Positions 53,801 to 63,059 of a DNA stretch of 64,000 nucleotides are shown here, piece after piece. This DNA comes from Salisapilia sapeloensis (Eukaryota > Oomycota > Peronosporomycetes > Peronosporales > Salisapiliaceae). Position numbers and translations under genes: made by a program. The notes below the pieces were generated by a model. The model ran no database searches and was not told the origin of the DNA. It was given only the letters and a program-made list of their open reading frames with translations. The stretch covers positions 100,265-164,264 of the forward strand of contig JAADVB010000007.1 in the NCBI GenBank assembly GCA_023334545.1, read 5' to 3'. Positions within the stretch are counted from its first letter, which is position 1. The number at the start of each line of letters is the position of its first letter.

Positions 53801-55946
53801 TGTATAATAGTTGGAACATTGGAAGATTGGTAAGAACGTTTCGAAGTGCAGTCCATTGATAACATCGACGAAGGTGCCATGGGAGCTCCTCGACTCGTCG
53901 AAATGTTGTCGGATGGGATTTAAAGAAGCGTATAAGCCAATGATGATACTTTTGTTGCACGCGCTCGGTGCCGATGTACCGCCACCAAATGACTTCGCGA
54001 AGACTTTCTTTGCATACAGGAATGGCGACAACATCGTGTACAAATAGTACGCCAAGAGGTTTAAATGCTCTTAAAAGCGCTTGCCATTCAGTTTCTGTAA
54101 ATGCAGACAGCATATCACCTCCATTTGGGTTATTTTTGTCGTAAGTCGATTTCTTACGTCGATTTCTTTCGCCCAGACCTTCCTTTTCTTCGCTAATGAT
54201 AGCGTTAAGGATATATCGTAGTTCATTTACTAGCAATCCTTGTCTGCACACATGTAGAAGACAGAGAGCTGGCTTTAAAAGTTTGCCCATCGATGGGACA
54301 TAGCTACCACCAGTAAAGTACTCTGGTATTTTATCTCCGCTAAGAACGAATGACAAGGCGTCATCTTTGTGTCGTCCTAATCGTCGGTCATTTGTGTTCC
54401 AAGCTCTGGGCTTTCTTTTGTCTTGACTAAGCGAACTTCCTTCGGACGGATAAGCTTCATCGGTATTTCCTACTTTACTGCCATTAGCAGCTCCCTGGTG
54501 ATCTCGACTCGTGCTAATGTACACTTCCCTTGTATCTCGACCAGGGGTGCTTTTGAGTATATTCGCACCTTCTTCGGCACTCGTTCCTTGACTCGTATGA
54601 GTAGACAACTTGTCAACGGGCTCAAAAGTAAACTGGGAGATACCCGTCGAAGCCTGCGGCTCATCGTACTGATTCGCCATTTCACTTAAAAAGGTCAAGT
54701 CAAGCGTGTTGTCTTGCCCGGCGCTGCTCGCACGTCTTACTTGTGCACTTACTTGTTCCTCGCCTACAATTAAGCTTGATCTTCTCCTGCTTCGACTTGT
54801 CACCATTCCATTCTGTTCAGCAATAAACTGCTTGGCATCCTCAGCGTCCTGACGCGATGGTTTAAACCCTGACTCCATTGATCTCAGAATAGATTCGAGA
54901 AGCTGACTGAGGCTGTCGGCACTTAACCAGTTTTCAAAAACCTTGTGCACGTCGAATCCTTCACCAACTGCCCATGCAAGGCAAGATAGGAAGCATTCAA
55001 GAAATTGCGGGTTCGAACTAAGAGGAATGCTTACAATCGCCTTTTGCTGTAGCTGAACCAACTGTAGCTTTAGTCCTTTGGAAGTGACTGGAGAAGTTGG
55101 GTTAGATGATAAGTCAGATGCAGATCGTGTTAGGCTCATACAAGAAAGCTGGCACTTCTCTAGAAACCTACTCACGACTTTCTCTCGCTCGTCTGGGGCC
55201 ATAAGATCTAGCTGTACCATGATCCAGTTACGACGAATCGCTTCCAGCTTAATCCGTTCAATCAGTTGCGTACTAACGTACGGGTGATGATCAAACCCTG
55301 CCACAGCTTTAAAAGCATTGCTCTCCGAGGTTTCTAATGCCGTTCGTGTACGACGAAAATCCGGGTATTTTGTTGTGACGGTGAATATTAGACGGACATT
55401 GGGCGGAAAGATGATCGGAACCCACTTTAAAATGCTTTCACCGTCATTTGTACGTAACCTCTGAAGCCCATCAATGATAATAATCACGCGACCTTTTCTA
55501 GATGCAGCATCGAGAAACTTGGGGAATTGCCAGCTTAAGCGTTCTTCGACATCCGGAATTTCTTTATTTAGCTCAAAGTAGTCTTTCATCTCATGTAATA
55601 ACCGGTTCAGTACGTTGGACACCATACAAGATGCGCGCGAGCAACCAACGACATGATAAAAGATAAATTCAGGAAATGCTGTTTGCCAATTTTGAAACAA
55701 TTTCTTCCGACGTGTGATCCAGTTGGCTAGGAAAGCGCTTTTTCCAACGCCACATTCTCCCAGGAGTACGATCGGGCCTTTAGGCTGGTGCATGGCATCG
55801 ACATCACAAAAGTCATCAAGTTCCTTTGTGAGATGAGTGTTTTCGACGTAAACAAAGTCGGCTAGATTCTGCCGACTACGCATGAACGCATGATGGAAGG
55901 AGCTTTCAAGGTTTGATATCGAGTCGAGGCATGCTGGATTCGACAT
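50862..55946 (-). CDS. Very large NACHT/P-loop coiled-coil protein
   Basis: Single exon; the start may be 55946 (MSNPACLDSISNLE, 1694 aa) or an in-frame ATG at 56048 (1728 aa). Residues about 50-210: Walker A GPIVLLGECGVGKSAFLANWI and Walker B GRVIIIIDGLQRLR, separated as in NACHT/NPHP3-type NTPases. A winged-helix-like and helical region follows, then a long disordered Ser-rich stretch, and from about residue 1160 a coiled coil (MYDNVRQEMQKKQAHLKSLK) resembling flagellar dynein-arm docking proteins. The C-terminus is basic (MREINELEQS end). I cannot name a known homologue with certainty; a link with flagella is only inference. No intron in 5 kb is unusual for this window. Confidence 0.75.
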   Translation of the reverse strand: MSNPACLDSISNLESSFHHAFMRSRQNLADFVYVENTHLTKELDDFCDVDAMHQPKGPIVLLGECGVGKSAFLANWITRRKKLFQNWQTAFPEFIFYHVVGCSRASCMVSNVLNRLLHEMKDYFELNKEIPDVEERLSWQFPKFLDAASRKGRVIIIIDGLQRLRTNDGESILKWVPIIFPPNVRLIFTVTTKYPDFRRTRTALETSESNAFKAVAGFDHHPYVSTQLIERIKLEAIRRNWIMVQLDLMAPDEREKVVSRFLEKCQLSCMSLTRSASDLSSNPTSPVTSKGLKLQLVQLQQKAIVSIPLSSNPQFLECFLSCLAWAVGEGFDVHKVFENWLSADSLSQLLESILRSMESGFKPSRQDAEDAKQFIAEQNGMVTSRSRRRSSLIVGEEQVSAQVRRASSAGQDNTLDLTFLSEMANQYDEPQASTGISQFTFEPVDKLSTHTSQGTSAEEGANILKSTPGRDTREVYISTSRDHQGAANGSKVGNTDEAYPSEGSSLSQDKRKPRAWNTNDRRLGRHKDDALSFVLSGDKIPEYFTGGSYVPSMGKLLKPALCLLHVCRQGLLVNELRYILNAIISEEKEGLGERNRRKKSTYDKNNPNGGDMLSAFTETEWQALLRAFKPLGVLFVHDVVAIPVCKESLREVIWWRYIGTERVQQKYHHWLIRFFKSHPTTFRRVEELPWHLRRCYQWTALRNVLTNLPMFQLLYTPDYKNELFGYWKLLSAGPLYIYSLDKPETSIAPTYMIPFDIVKEYSKSIEEWYKSVRPRKKTFTATIELVSKFMYEFCAYYQGYLPPFSHAPLDLTQYHKDGYKFVDYLPHLQSSGTSVIPSVRTSSEEKGNSNASSSNLASAPEASASSLVISLSSCFDSFATLNKHIKSKEAHGNWYYCYQRWVWINIPWLAVGREISIREPFVSPNNVFPSSQIYNGGAAGEWRGLPPIGGSTQMTNGNNNFGNSEDSGHLCSSMMPRPFTESHQNASIQSSRTSHKYWEARSRATTKQTMDIKQKAMMTPGKLASIQNTSVHLSTTPSSILPTEFLISPDQGFMRKATFTAVKNVLSSSAKALASATPSNTILPALGESLSQPVLTAIQSSRDKEDELEISKALCNPKNSVQKELCSTAFTGLTATNAYGLPAHFQDYPQTESELKKSYSHQVMLKLQVMYDNVRQEMQKKQAHLKSLKAKLREMEQHYTSASRDREMAQHAISEMTIRMEKVDRMVQNIDKQQKGYSKLLQSCEVYPACEPEHFDSIKKQLKLFQMKQRDLIEERKALQVKREHLQSKEVPALRQAVGKNKKLVGTVVGKLEKARDKMKYVSTAADQQFQERLDMIDNVQLVVRKRPENDVDSALTSVKKSKSNEATRSIVAKVAIQQCQAVCDKIQIATGVPKLESILQMLQNRDELNESFEEQAKVYEARLKQIKIHKTELEQQLHALKLSNNVIATEDPRSLEEKVREAELELARVDRAQGIIFANSKEIIAGACRIVQVLGITSTHCPFENVIPAARLWPIPQALDTGSSLSTEFEMLPPKDMIALLQICQDRVIAMVDAIEGGRSDPDAEFSLQETNTKRARLRLQDAVDSKLLSTRLVRQKRASIYNLNATERNPKEKERNFDRGTVPPVGAYTTSVPQSKGDANEEDFRKRSTEYTQVRTRDEIKEKSAATLKAKLSQKRQTLAHRMREINELEQS

Positions 55947-56059
55947 TTTCGTCGAGAGGTGAAGTATTTCTTTTGTCGAGTTTACAAAAATAACTTTCGT
56001 AGTCAGAAACGAATTGCTAGGTATGTCCTGGAAGCTCCTGCTCAACATTTATCTCACTT

Positions 56060-56512
56060 TTATCGTGCTACGATTTCCTTGATCATGTAGCATTGGTAGA
56101 TACCATCTAGAAAGTAGATATTGCCTTCCTGGTGATATCCCATCCCGTCGTAAAAGCTCATCTTTTCTTTCACGGCCGATAGAAGGAACGAATCCACCTG
56201 CGGGCCTACTTGCTCCTCCATGAAGCGCACGATTTGGGTGCCGTAGCCTTTGCCTCGATACGCCGGTAGAACAGCGACACGACCAAGTCGGGCTTGACGC
56301 TTGACAGGATCTACAAGTGCTCTGCTTACTGCCACAATCTCATTCGAGTCGGTATCTCTTCCGATGAAATGCACAGTCGTAGGCTTGTCATCTTCCGCGT
56401 CGAACTCAACCTCGTCGCCAAAGCCCATGCCGACGGCAAAGATTTCGCTACGAATGGCTCGAGCTCCTTGCCATTCCTCTTCCGTTTCTACGACTTTAAA
56501 CTTGGCTGGCAT
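56060..56512 (-). CDS. GNAT-family N-acetyltransferase, copy 1
   Basis: Single exon, 150 aa from MPAKFKVVETEEEWQGARAI. Acetyl-CoA-binding motif A: RLGRVAVLPAYRGKGYGTQI (R/QxxGxG/A). Other parts: SEIFAVGMGFGDEVEFDAED, VHFIGRDTDSNEIVAVSRAL and SFYDGMGYHQEGNIYFLDGI. Similar to bacterial ElaA/YjcF-type acetyltransferases, whose substrates are not known. Paralogue of the genes at 56.7 and 60.2 kb. Confidence 0.88.
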   Translation of the reverse strand: MPAKFKVVETEEEWQGARAIRSEIFAVGMGFGDEVEFDAEDDKPTTVHFIGRDTDSNEIVAVSRALVDPVKRQARLGRVAVLPAYRGKGYGTQIVRFMEEQVGPQVDSFLLSAVKEKMSFYDGMGYHQEGNIYFLDGIYQCYMIKEIVAR

Positions 56513-56732
56513 TGCGGATACAAAAGTGTTGAATGACTTGTGAGTGTCAGGTAAAGGACGTGCAGAGTTGCTCACAATCGTATCTCGTCCACGTGTACAT
56601 GAGCACGTGGCCGTGTGACCTTTCAAGATGTCGTAATGGAGATAATGGTGCTAATTGAACGAGTGCATGTCGTATCTGGCAAAGACAAAGGATCACATAT
56701 CATGCAGATTTCTAAGTACAAGCTACTTGTAT

Positions 56733-57182
56733 TTATCGTATCTGCTTAATCATCATGCAATGCGGTACACCTTCGTCAAGGTACGTTTCATCATTCAGCC
56801 GCTTGTATCCGCATTTTTCGTAGAAGCCTTGCTTATCGCATTGAGCAGAGAGTGCAAACGAGTCCACCTCATTCTGAATCGCGTTCTCGATCTTTTGCAT
56901 AAGTATCTTTCCGAACTGCTTGCCTCGGCATTCGGACAGGACAGCGATTCGACCCAATTTCGCACTCTTCTTCTCCGAGTCTATCATCACTCTAGCCACC
57001 GCGACGTATTTATCTTCCGCGACGTCCTTGCCAATAAAGTGTCGCGTCGTCGACTTGGTGTCGTATTCATCAAACTCCAAGTCACCAGGGTAGCCTTGTT
57101 CTTCTACGAAAACTTTGTTTCTCACTTGCACCGCGACCCCCCAGTGCTCGCCCGTTTCGACTTGATGCACGTGTAGTGACAT
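56733..57182 (-). CDS. GNAT-family N-acetyltransferase, copy 2
   Basis: Single exon, 149 aa, starting MSLHVHQVETGEHWGVAVQV. Motif A is KLGRIAVLSECRGKQFGKIL; RHFIGKDVAEDKYVAVARVM and GFYEKCGYKRLNDETYLDEG also fit the family. In motif A, the second glycine of the usual GxG is preserved but the middle residue is Gln-Phe, so CoA binding should persist. Tandem with copy 1 on the same strand. Confidence 0.88.
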   Translation of the reverse strand: MSLHVHQVETGEHWGVAVQVRNKVFVEEQGYPGDLEFDEYDTKSTTRHFIGKDVAEDKYVAVARVMIDSEKKSAKLGRIAVLSECRGKQFGKILMQKIENAIQNEVDSFALSAQCDKQGFYEKCGYKRLNDETYLDEGVPHCMMIKQIR

Positions 57183-57846
57183 GGCTTGGACAGATACTGG
57201 CTGCTTTCAAAGTCAATTGCTGAAATGATGAATCTCGAGCTGCCAGTGGTACAACTCATCTCATCCGTCCGCCATCACATCATCAATCTTAAAGAGAAGT
57301 TTGACTCCGTAATGTTCCAACCATAGACTGGGTACACTAGCAGCGCACCCTAATTCCTTTCTTTTCAGGAGTAAATGAAAGATCTCCTAAGCCTCTGGAG
57401 CTTCTTGTCTTCATATGTAATGTGGTCTTTCTTGGAGCTAGCTCAATAGTCACAATGGCCACAATGTCATCTAGATTACCATACCTTATTCCTGCATGTA
57501 CCCGACGCGTGAGGAATGCAGTCCATGTCGATTAGGCTACCAAGTAAAGCTGTGCAGACAACCTTTTCAAAGATATCCACCCGTTTCGCTCCGGCTATGC
57601 GTTCTTTGGAAAGCTGCAGCAAGACGCTTGGAAAGATAGAAAGTTTTATCATGATGTAGAATGGAATAATGAAGCGAATAGCCGCCTGATTGTAATGGGA
57701 TGCTATGAACGTTATACTGTGTTTATAATGCTTTTACGATGAACAACCGACTCTTTATGGCGTGCTATAACCCACCTACGCCGAGTCCAGAGAGAGAGAG
57801 ATCTCACTTTCCATTTGAGTATTTGCGAGCACACTAGGAATTCGGC
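57183..57846. other. Intergenic stretch between GNAT copy 2 and the PX-ankyrin gene
   Basis: 664 bp upstream of two divergent genes. No ORF of interest, repeat or RNA gene seen. Confidence 0.4.
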
Positions 57847-59835
57847 ATGAGTTGGCTGCAGAACTACGAAATCGGCGTGCCGTGGTATGAAATCCGACAT
57901 GGCAAGTACTACTTTGCTCTCCAAGCGCATCGTCGAGAAGAGGGTCCGGAGGACTGTGCCAGTACCGATGGCAGTTTTTCAAGTTACCGAACGACGGCAG
58001 CAAACCAAGTTGATAGAGATGAAAACGCTTTCGTCACTGCCGTCCGATCCTACTCCGAGTTCCGTCAACTATGGAAGGATCTACTAAGCCTCACACGGCC
58101 GCCTTCACAGAAGTTGTTGTCTAGCTCCTCATCTCGGTTCCTACCTTCGTCCTCCATGGGTCCAACTTCGAATCGACTTCGAGATAACATTAGTTCATCC
58201 GTCTCGGCAGAACGGTACTTGCCTCCGACAGACGCAAATCAGAAAGCTCCCTTTTCGCTCTTCTCTCGTCGATCGAAAAACCAGAGTCGTCGCAACCATC
58301 TCGTGTCTTCGAGTAGCTATGACTTGGACCATTCCATAGAATACAGTGGTCCATGTCCATGCAGTGAATCGTACTGTCCGTTCAGTCGGTTATATTCCAT
58401 GCTACGAAACTATCCCTTCCCGTCTCGAGTGATGCTCAAGCGAAGTCAGTATTACATGCTCGAAGCACGTCGTCATGGTCTCGATCGCTTCATCGTTTGC
58501 GTTCGAGAGTACTTTAACAGCTTTCCAAAGTCTTTCCTTCAGTCCGTCGATCAGAATGAACGATGTAGGGTACTGGAGCTCTTTGCAAAGTTTATTGGCT
58601 TTACAACCGACATGCGTGCTTACTCGACTGCAGAACCTCCTCTACGTTTCGATGCGTGGCGGAAACAGTCGAACATGTCTGCTCTGAGCAGTAGTCGACG
58701 ACGCCACCAGGAAATGCATGATACCACATTAAATCGCACGGTGCGAAAAGGTAGCAGCATGAGTGATACGAACATGAGTGCCGATGGTGCTTCGAGCAGT
58801 GGTAGTACGATTGAATATGCTAGTAGCGTTCCTGACTCGCACGACAATCAATTGCAAGCGAGTGCTGCTGGTGAAAGCACACAAGAGGACGAAATAGATG
58901 CAAGACAAAAGCGCGCTCACACCATTTATGTAAGTGAGCCCATGCGTCGTAAGAGTAGTACATCCGGGCGGGACGCTAGAGCTGCTATCCAGGTCATTCG
59001 GCAGACCAAGATCAAAGTCATCAACCAGTTCCTACATGACTATAAGCAGCAAATGGAACGCGAGGAAGCGAGGCACAAGGATAAGGCGGACGCTCCGAAG
59101 CAATGGGAACTTGCGCTATACATAGCCAGTCAAGTGGGGCACGTGTACGCGGTGGAAGCGTTGCTGTTCCAGAATGTCAGTCCAAACGTGGCCATGATGG
59201 ACGGCTCGACGCCATTGCATGCTGCTTCTGGAGGAGGCGCCATCGGTATCATTATGCTTCTAGTCGAGTACGGCTCCAAGGTGGATGCACAGGATGAACG
59301 TGGGAGGACACCACTCATGTGCGCCATTGCGAATAACCATACGCGAGCAACTCGTCAGTTGCTGGATGCTGGAGCAGATGTGAACTTGAGGAGCGTGCGT
59401 AGCATTTCAGCGGCACACGTAGCGGTCGCAGTGCAGTCGCTACCGTTGCTGCGTCTGCTCTTGGACCACGATGCATTCGTCAATACAGCCAACGCGATCA
59501 CACAAAAGACACCATTGCATCTTGCTGCTGCGCTTGGCGGAATTGAGGTGGTCCAGTTTCTACTGGAGAATGGTGCGAGTGCCCAGCAACTTGACAGCTC
59601 TGGCTTTGATGCTGCAAAGACTGCGGAAGTTCATGGCCATGAAGGGGTCGCAGAGCTCTGCCGGAAGTACTCCGACAAGCCACGTTCCATTTCATCGGAA
59701 CATAAAGCTCCACTTTCGGCGATGCGGATATCTGCGTTGCAATCGACAATTGCCATGGCTACAACAGCGAACAAAGGCGATGAAGAGGATGTGAGCTTTG
59801 TCGCGACGGATGGACACCAGTATGCTGTTATGTAA
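57847..59835 (+). CDS. PX-like and ankyrin-repeat protein
   Basis: Single exon, 662 aa. N-terminal PX-like domain (about residues 10-265) broken by Ser-rich inserts: VPWYEIRHGKYYFALQAHRR, FVTAVRSYSEFRQLWKDLLS, the Cys-rich PCPCSESYCPF, then FPSRVMLKRSQYYMLEARRH (typical alpha1-alpha2 region) and FIVCVREYFNSFPK. About six ankyrin repeats follow (about 415-625), including DGSTPLHAASGGGAIGIIML, GRTPLMCAIANNHTRATRQL and KTPLHLAAALGGIEVVQFLL. PX targets phosphoinositide membranes; ankyrins bind proteins. The central Ser/Thr-rich stretch may be phosphorylated. Shares the CxC...CPF insert with the PX protein at 20 kb. Confidence 0.85.
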   Translation: MSWLQNYEIGVPWYEIRHGKYYFALQAHRREEGPEDCASTDGSFSSYRTTAANQVDRDENAFVTAVRSYSEFRQLWKDLLSLTRPPSQKLLSSSSSRFLPSSSMGPTSNRLRDNISSSVSAERYLPPTDANQKAPFSLFSRRSKNQSRRNHLVSSSSYDLDHSIEYSGPCPCSESYCPFSRLYSMLRNYPFPSRVMLKRSQYYMLEARRHGLDRFIVCVREYFNSFPKSFLQSVDQNERCRVLELFAKFIGFTTDMRAYSTAEPPLRFDAWRKQSNMSALSSSRRRHQEMHDTTLNRTVRKGSSMSDTNMSADGASSSGSTIEYASSVPDSHDNQLQASAAGESTQEDEIDARQKRAHTIYVSEPMRRKSSTSGRDARAAIQVIRQTKIKVINQFLHDYKQQMEREEARHKDKADAPKQWELALYIASQVGHVYAVEALLFQNVSPNVAMMDGSTPLHAASGGGAIGIIMLLVEYGSKVDAQDERGRTPLMCAIANNHTRATRQLLDAGADVNLRSVRSISAAHVAVAVQSLPLLRLLLDHDAFVNTANAITQKTPLHLAAALGGIEVVQFLLENGASAQQLDSSGFDAAKTAEVHGHEGVAELCRKYSDKPRSISSEHKAPLSAMRISALQSTIAMATTANKGDEEDVSFVATDGHQYAVM

Positions 59836-60168
59836 GGTGGAAAGTGGAATAGTACGTCATCTCTCAATGGAAAGAGATACGTCTTTATATGGGTATCATA
59901 GGCATGCAAGACTAGTAGTAGTTGAAGGTCTTGTTTTATTACAAAAAAGTTATAATTTGATAAGCAGTTTACTTCTTAAGAGTTGTTTATCTTGGTTTTC
60001 GTATTTTGGCATGTACTAGCTATGACGCGGTGTTGTACTCTTTCACTCATCTCAACAGAATGTTGAGATGCAAATTAAATATGGAAACTTGCAACTAGTA
60101 GAAGTCGAAGTAAAATCACTTTTGAATATACTCTCTTCGGCATATTATCTTTGGCTTCTGCATTTACA
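59836..60168 (+). other. Intergenic stretch between the PX-ankyrin gene and GNAT copy 3
   Basis: 333 bp, AT-rich, no ORF of interest. Contains a short inverted repeat around 60045-60070 (CTCATCTCAACAGAATGTTGAGATG), which could form a small hairpin; its position fits either the 3' end of the upstream gene or chance. Confidence 0.4.
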
Positions 60169-60642
60169 ATGCCGCTCGTCGTGGAAATCTTGGAAACGGA
60201 AGAACAATGGGAAACTGCGAAGCAAATTCGATTCCAAGTCTTTGTAGAGGAATGTCATATTCCTGAAAAGTATATCTATGGAGAGGAAGATCACGATCCG
60301 AATACCTTTCACTTCATAGGTACTGATATCGAGACTGGGCAGTACGTTGCCACAGCGCGATGTGTTGGAAACCCAGAGACAAAGGAAGGACATATTGGAC
60401 GAATGGCAGTATTGCCGAAATTTCAAGGAAGATCGTACGGGGCAGCCATGATGCAGGCGATCGAAACCTTTGTGGCTGAAAAGCTGGATACTTTAAAGCT
60501 TGGATCCCGATGGGAGAAACGTGGATTCTACGAAAAGTGCGGTTACCATTACGTGACGGGAAAGCCTTATGTGCAAAGTGAAGTGACCGCAGTGCTTATG
60601 CAAAAGAAAATCAACAAGGATGATCCATCTTTTATAGAATAG
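60169..60642 (+). CDS. GNAT-family N-acetyltransferase, copy 3
   Basis: Single exon, 157 aa from the ATG at 60169 (MPLVVEILETEEQWETAKQI). Motif A: HIGRMAVLPKFQGRSYGAAM. Shares FHFIGTDIETGQYVATARCV and GFYEKCGYHYVTGKPYVQSE with copies 1 and 2, closest to copy 2 (GFYEKCGY in both). The QGRSYG version of the CoA-binding loop keeps the spacing of the family. The substrate is unknown. Confidence 0.88.
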   Translation: MPLVVEILETEEQWETAKQIRFQVFVEECHIPEKYIYGEEDHDPNTFHFIGTDIETGQYVATARCVGNPETKEGHIGRMAVLPKFQGRSYGAAMMQAIETFVAEKLDTLKLGSRWEKRGFYEKCGYHYVTGKPYVQSEVTAVLMQKKINKDDPSFIE

Positions 60643-60749
60643 TAATCGATGCTCGAACATGCACGTTGGTTTACGACCCAATCTGATTCTGTAACTATCT
60701 TTGGCTCACATACTTTTATGACTCGATCAAGCCCACTATTTAGACTGTG

Positions 60750-61470
60750 ATGGCACTGAAAATGCCAGATTCGATCGTTTGCATGGCATGCAATGGTCGA
60801 TTTTTTCCAGCATCACTTCCTATTCATCAGAAGTCGTGCTTTCAAAGGAATTCGTTTACAGAAATAAGTTGTGATCAATGCGATACAAAAATGTGGTAAG
60901 CTGATCGATTAGATGCTCCGAAAATATCTTCTGCAGGCAATAAGGTACTCTTCTAATGCAATGACTTTCAGGGCGGGAAAGTATCATGAGCATGTTGCCA
61001 CTTGTCATGACAGTCCTCTCGGGAACTATAAGAAGAAGCAGTTACCGCGCACAAGGTATAGCAGATTTTAAATCGTCTTTATTACCATCCATTGCTCAAT
61101 TCAACCATGTGAACTGGTTATTCTAACCTACTTGTTGGTAAACAGTCGATCTATGTCGCTCCAAAAATCAATCGACCGGTCACACCAAGCTTCGATGGCC
61201 ACACCGTCCCCTTATCTTCGCGATAATCAAAACTTTTATTCATCTCTACCCAGTACCTTTCGACCAAAAAAGGCTTCACGTAAATCGGAAGTGATATCCT
61301 ATCCAAAGCAACCTCTACCTTTCAGCAACAACATTCAATCGCGACATCTAGCGGCAAGAGCATCATCTTCTAGGACGAGTCCATCGACTGTCAGTCATTC
61401 CAACTCATCTTCAGAAGATAACACGCTCGTAACTTGTCGTTGGATGACTAGTAATTCAGTTTTTAAATGA
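60750..61470 (+). CDS. ZC2HC1-type C2HC zinc-finger protein
   Basis: Three exons: 60750-60895, 60972-61055, 61146-61470 (introns of 76 and 90 nt), giving 184 aa. Two C-x2-C-x11-H-x3-C fingers: CMACNGRFFPASLPIHQKSC near residues 12-31, and CDQCDTKMWAGKYHEHVATC, whose halves come together only after splicing at the first junction. The exact same spacing in both fingers supports the splice model and matches the ZC2HC1/FAM164 family. The C-terminal two-thirds is Ser-rich and disordered. Function in the family is unknown. Confidence 0.8.
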
Positions 61471-61497
61471 ATTGCGGATATGGAATGAAAACTCTTT

Positions 61498-62709
61498 CTA
61501 TTCCTTTGATTGAAACGATTCGTAGATCTGACGTAGTGCAGAGGCCGTCGCAGTGAATTGAAAGTCTGGTAGCAATGTTGAGAGTAGCGAAGTGTCCAGC
61601 GGAGTGGACAAAGGAGGATCGTACGCTAGCTCAGCTTCTTTCAATTTGGCTGGAACAACAGCACTGGCTTGCTCTTTGTTGGTATTGGGTGCTTGGTCTA
61701 AGTACCCGTTTGCCAATTGAACTCGAGATAGACACTTCTCACCGCCTATTTCCAATACGCTATCACCAATACGATAAACTCATGTCAGTCTTTTGTTTAC
61801 CTATATTGATGACACTATTGTTCGCTGGAAGTGAATCCGCTAGCATGAGACGAAAGACGATGTCAATGACATCGTAGACGTAGACAAAGGATCGGTATTC
61901 GTCCTCCCACAGTCGAATTGGTTTACTCTTTTCCTCTTCATCGCTTTGGAAGAGGCTGTTGTGCAGCCATTCCATGAACTTTGGTCGACTATCGATGACA
62001 AGAGGAGCTGCTGGACCAATGACGTTCGCTAGTCGGAGCACAATGGCTTGGACATGTGACTTATCCGGCATTTCGTCCGTGATATATTCATCAAAACGTA
62101 ATTTCGCTCGTCCATACGCCGTTGATGGAGGGGGATAGTCAGGGGCAATCGACTCTGAGTAGCCAGAAGAGAGAGCTTCATCTCCTCGGTACACGAAATC
62201 CTACATGTGCATTCAGTATCTGGCATAGTGTGTCCTGCTGGGCCGAGAAGTAGTGTACGGTGGAAAACTGGATAAATCGTATTGGTTTCAACGACACTTC
62301 TTGTATGGCTTCAATTAGTTTGCGGGGCTGTTCGTAGTTGAGATGCATTGCTTTCTCTGGATCCTTTTCAACATCAGCAGGTGATGATAGAGCTATATCA
62401 CCCTTCTTTAGCTAAACAAGATGATATGAAGTGCTATAAAAGTAGCTGACCAGCACAATTGATTATGACGTCTGCTTGAAAATCTTGAATGACCTCCATA
62501 ATGCCATTGACGTCTCCCAAATTGATAAGATCATATATCTGCAAATTGATGATCCCGGGTATTTGATTCAGTGCAAGGTCCATAACAGCTTGCTTGATCG
62601 TGCATGCCAGTTCCACGTTCTGTATAGCATGCTTCTTTACATCAAGTAAGTACTTCTCTAGTAAAAACTGAGCGATATAGCTCGTTCCTCCAAGTACCAA
62701 TACTCGCAT
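61498..62709 (-). CDS. MAT2B/RmlD-like NAD(P)-binding reductase
   Basis: Extended SDR-family protein. Four exons on the minus strand: 62451-62709, 62259-62392, 61801-62200, 61498-61745 (introns of 58, 58 and 55 nt), giving 346 aa. N-terminus MRVLVLGGTSYIAQFLLEKY with the Rossmann GGTxYIA motif; ADVIINCAALSSPADVEKDP at the first junction; FSTDFVYRGDEALSSGYSES at the second; active-site YGRAKLRFDEY (Tyr-x-x-x-Lys); VINIGGEKCLSRVQLANGYL at the third. These are landmarks of dTDP-4-dehydrorhamnose reductase and of MAT2B, a regulatory subunit of methionine adenosyltransferase. Which of the two roles applies is not clear from sequence. Confidence 0.88.
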
Positions 62710-63059
62710 CTGACGTAGATGGCTCCAAATCCGTATCTGATAACCATCATAATACACATACTAATTTGGACATTTGACTGTATTTATCTGAATAGGTGTA
62801 GATACATGAGTGAACATGCCTTGGCTATATGCAGCGCGTTGATGGATTTACAAGTTTCCTAGTATCTGCTTATCTTCATTCTTAGCTATCACTCTGGGGG
62901 CCCTGTGTCCGATACCGATCGTTTTTCTGTCATGTTTCTACGAGACATGATCGTAATCCTGCGATAATCGCATCTATAGAAGTAAATACAAAGTAGCTTG
63001 AGGCACTAAGTAGGACTGACTTCATTCTTCGTTTTTCTTACCAGCGATCGAGTGGTACG
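62710..63059. other. Intergenic stretch upstream of the PLAC8 gene
   Basis: 350 bp between divergent genes, no ORF of interest or repeat seen. It presumably holds both promoters. Confidence 0.4.

Noticed and set aside
60896-60971. Possible 8-nt micro-exon (GCAATAAG) inside the first intron of the C2HC gene
   Set aside because: Including it creates a stop codon; skipping it gives a perfect C2HC finger.
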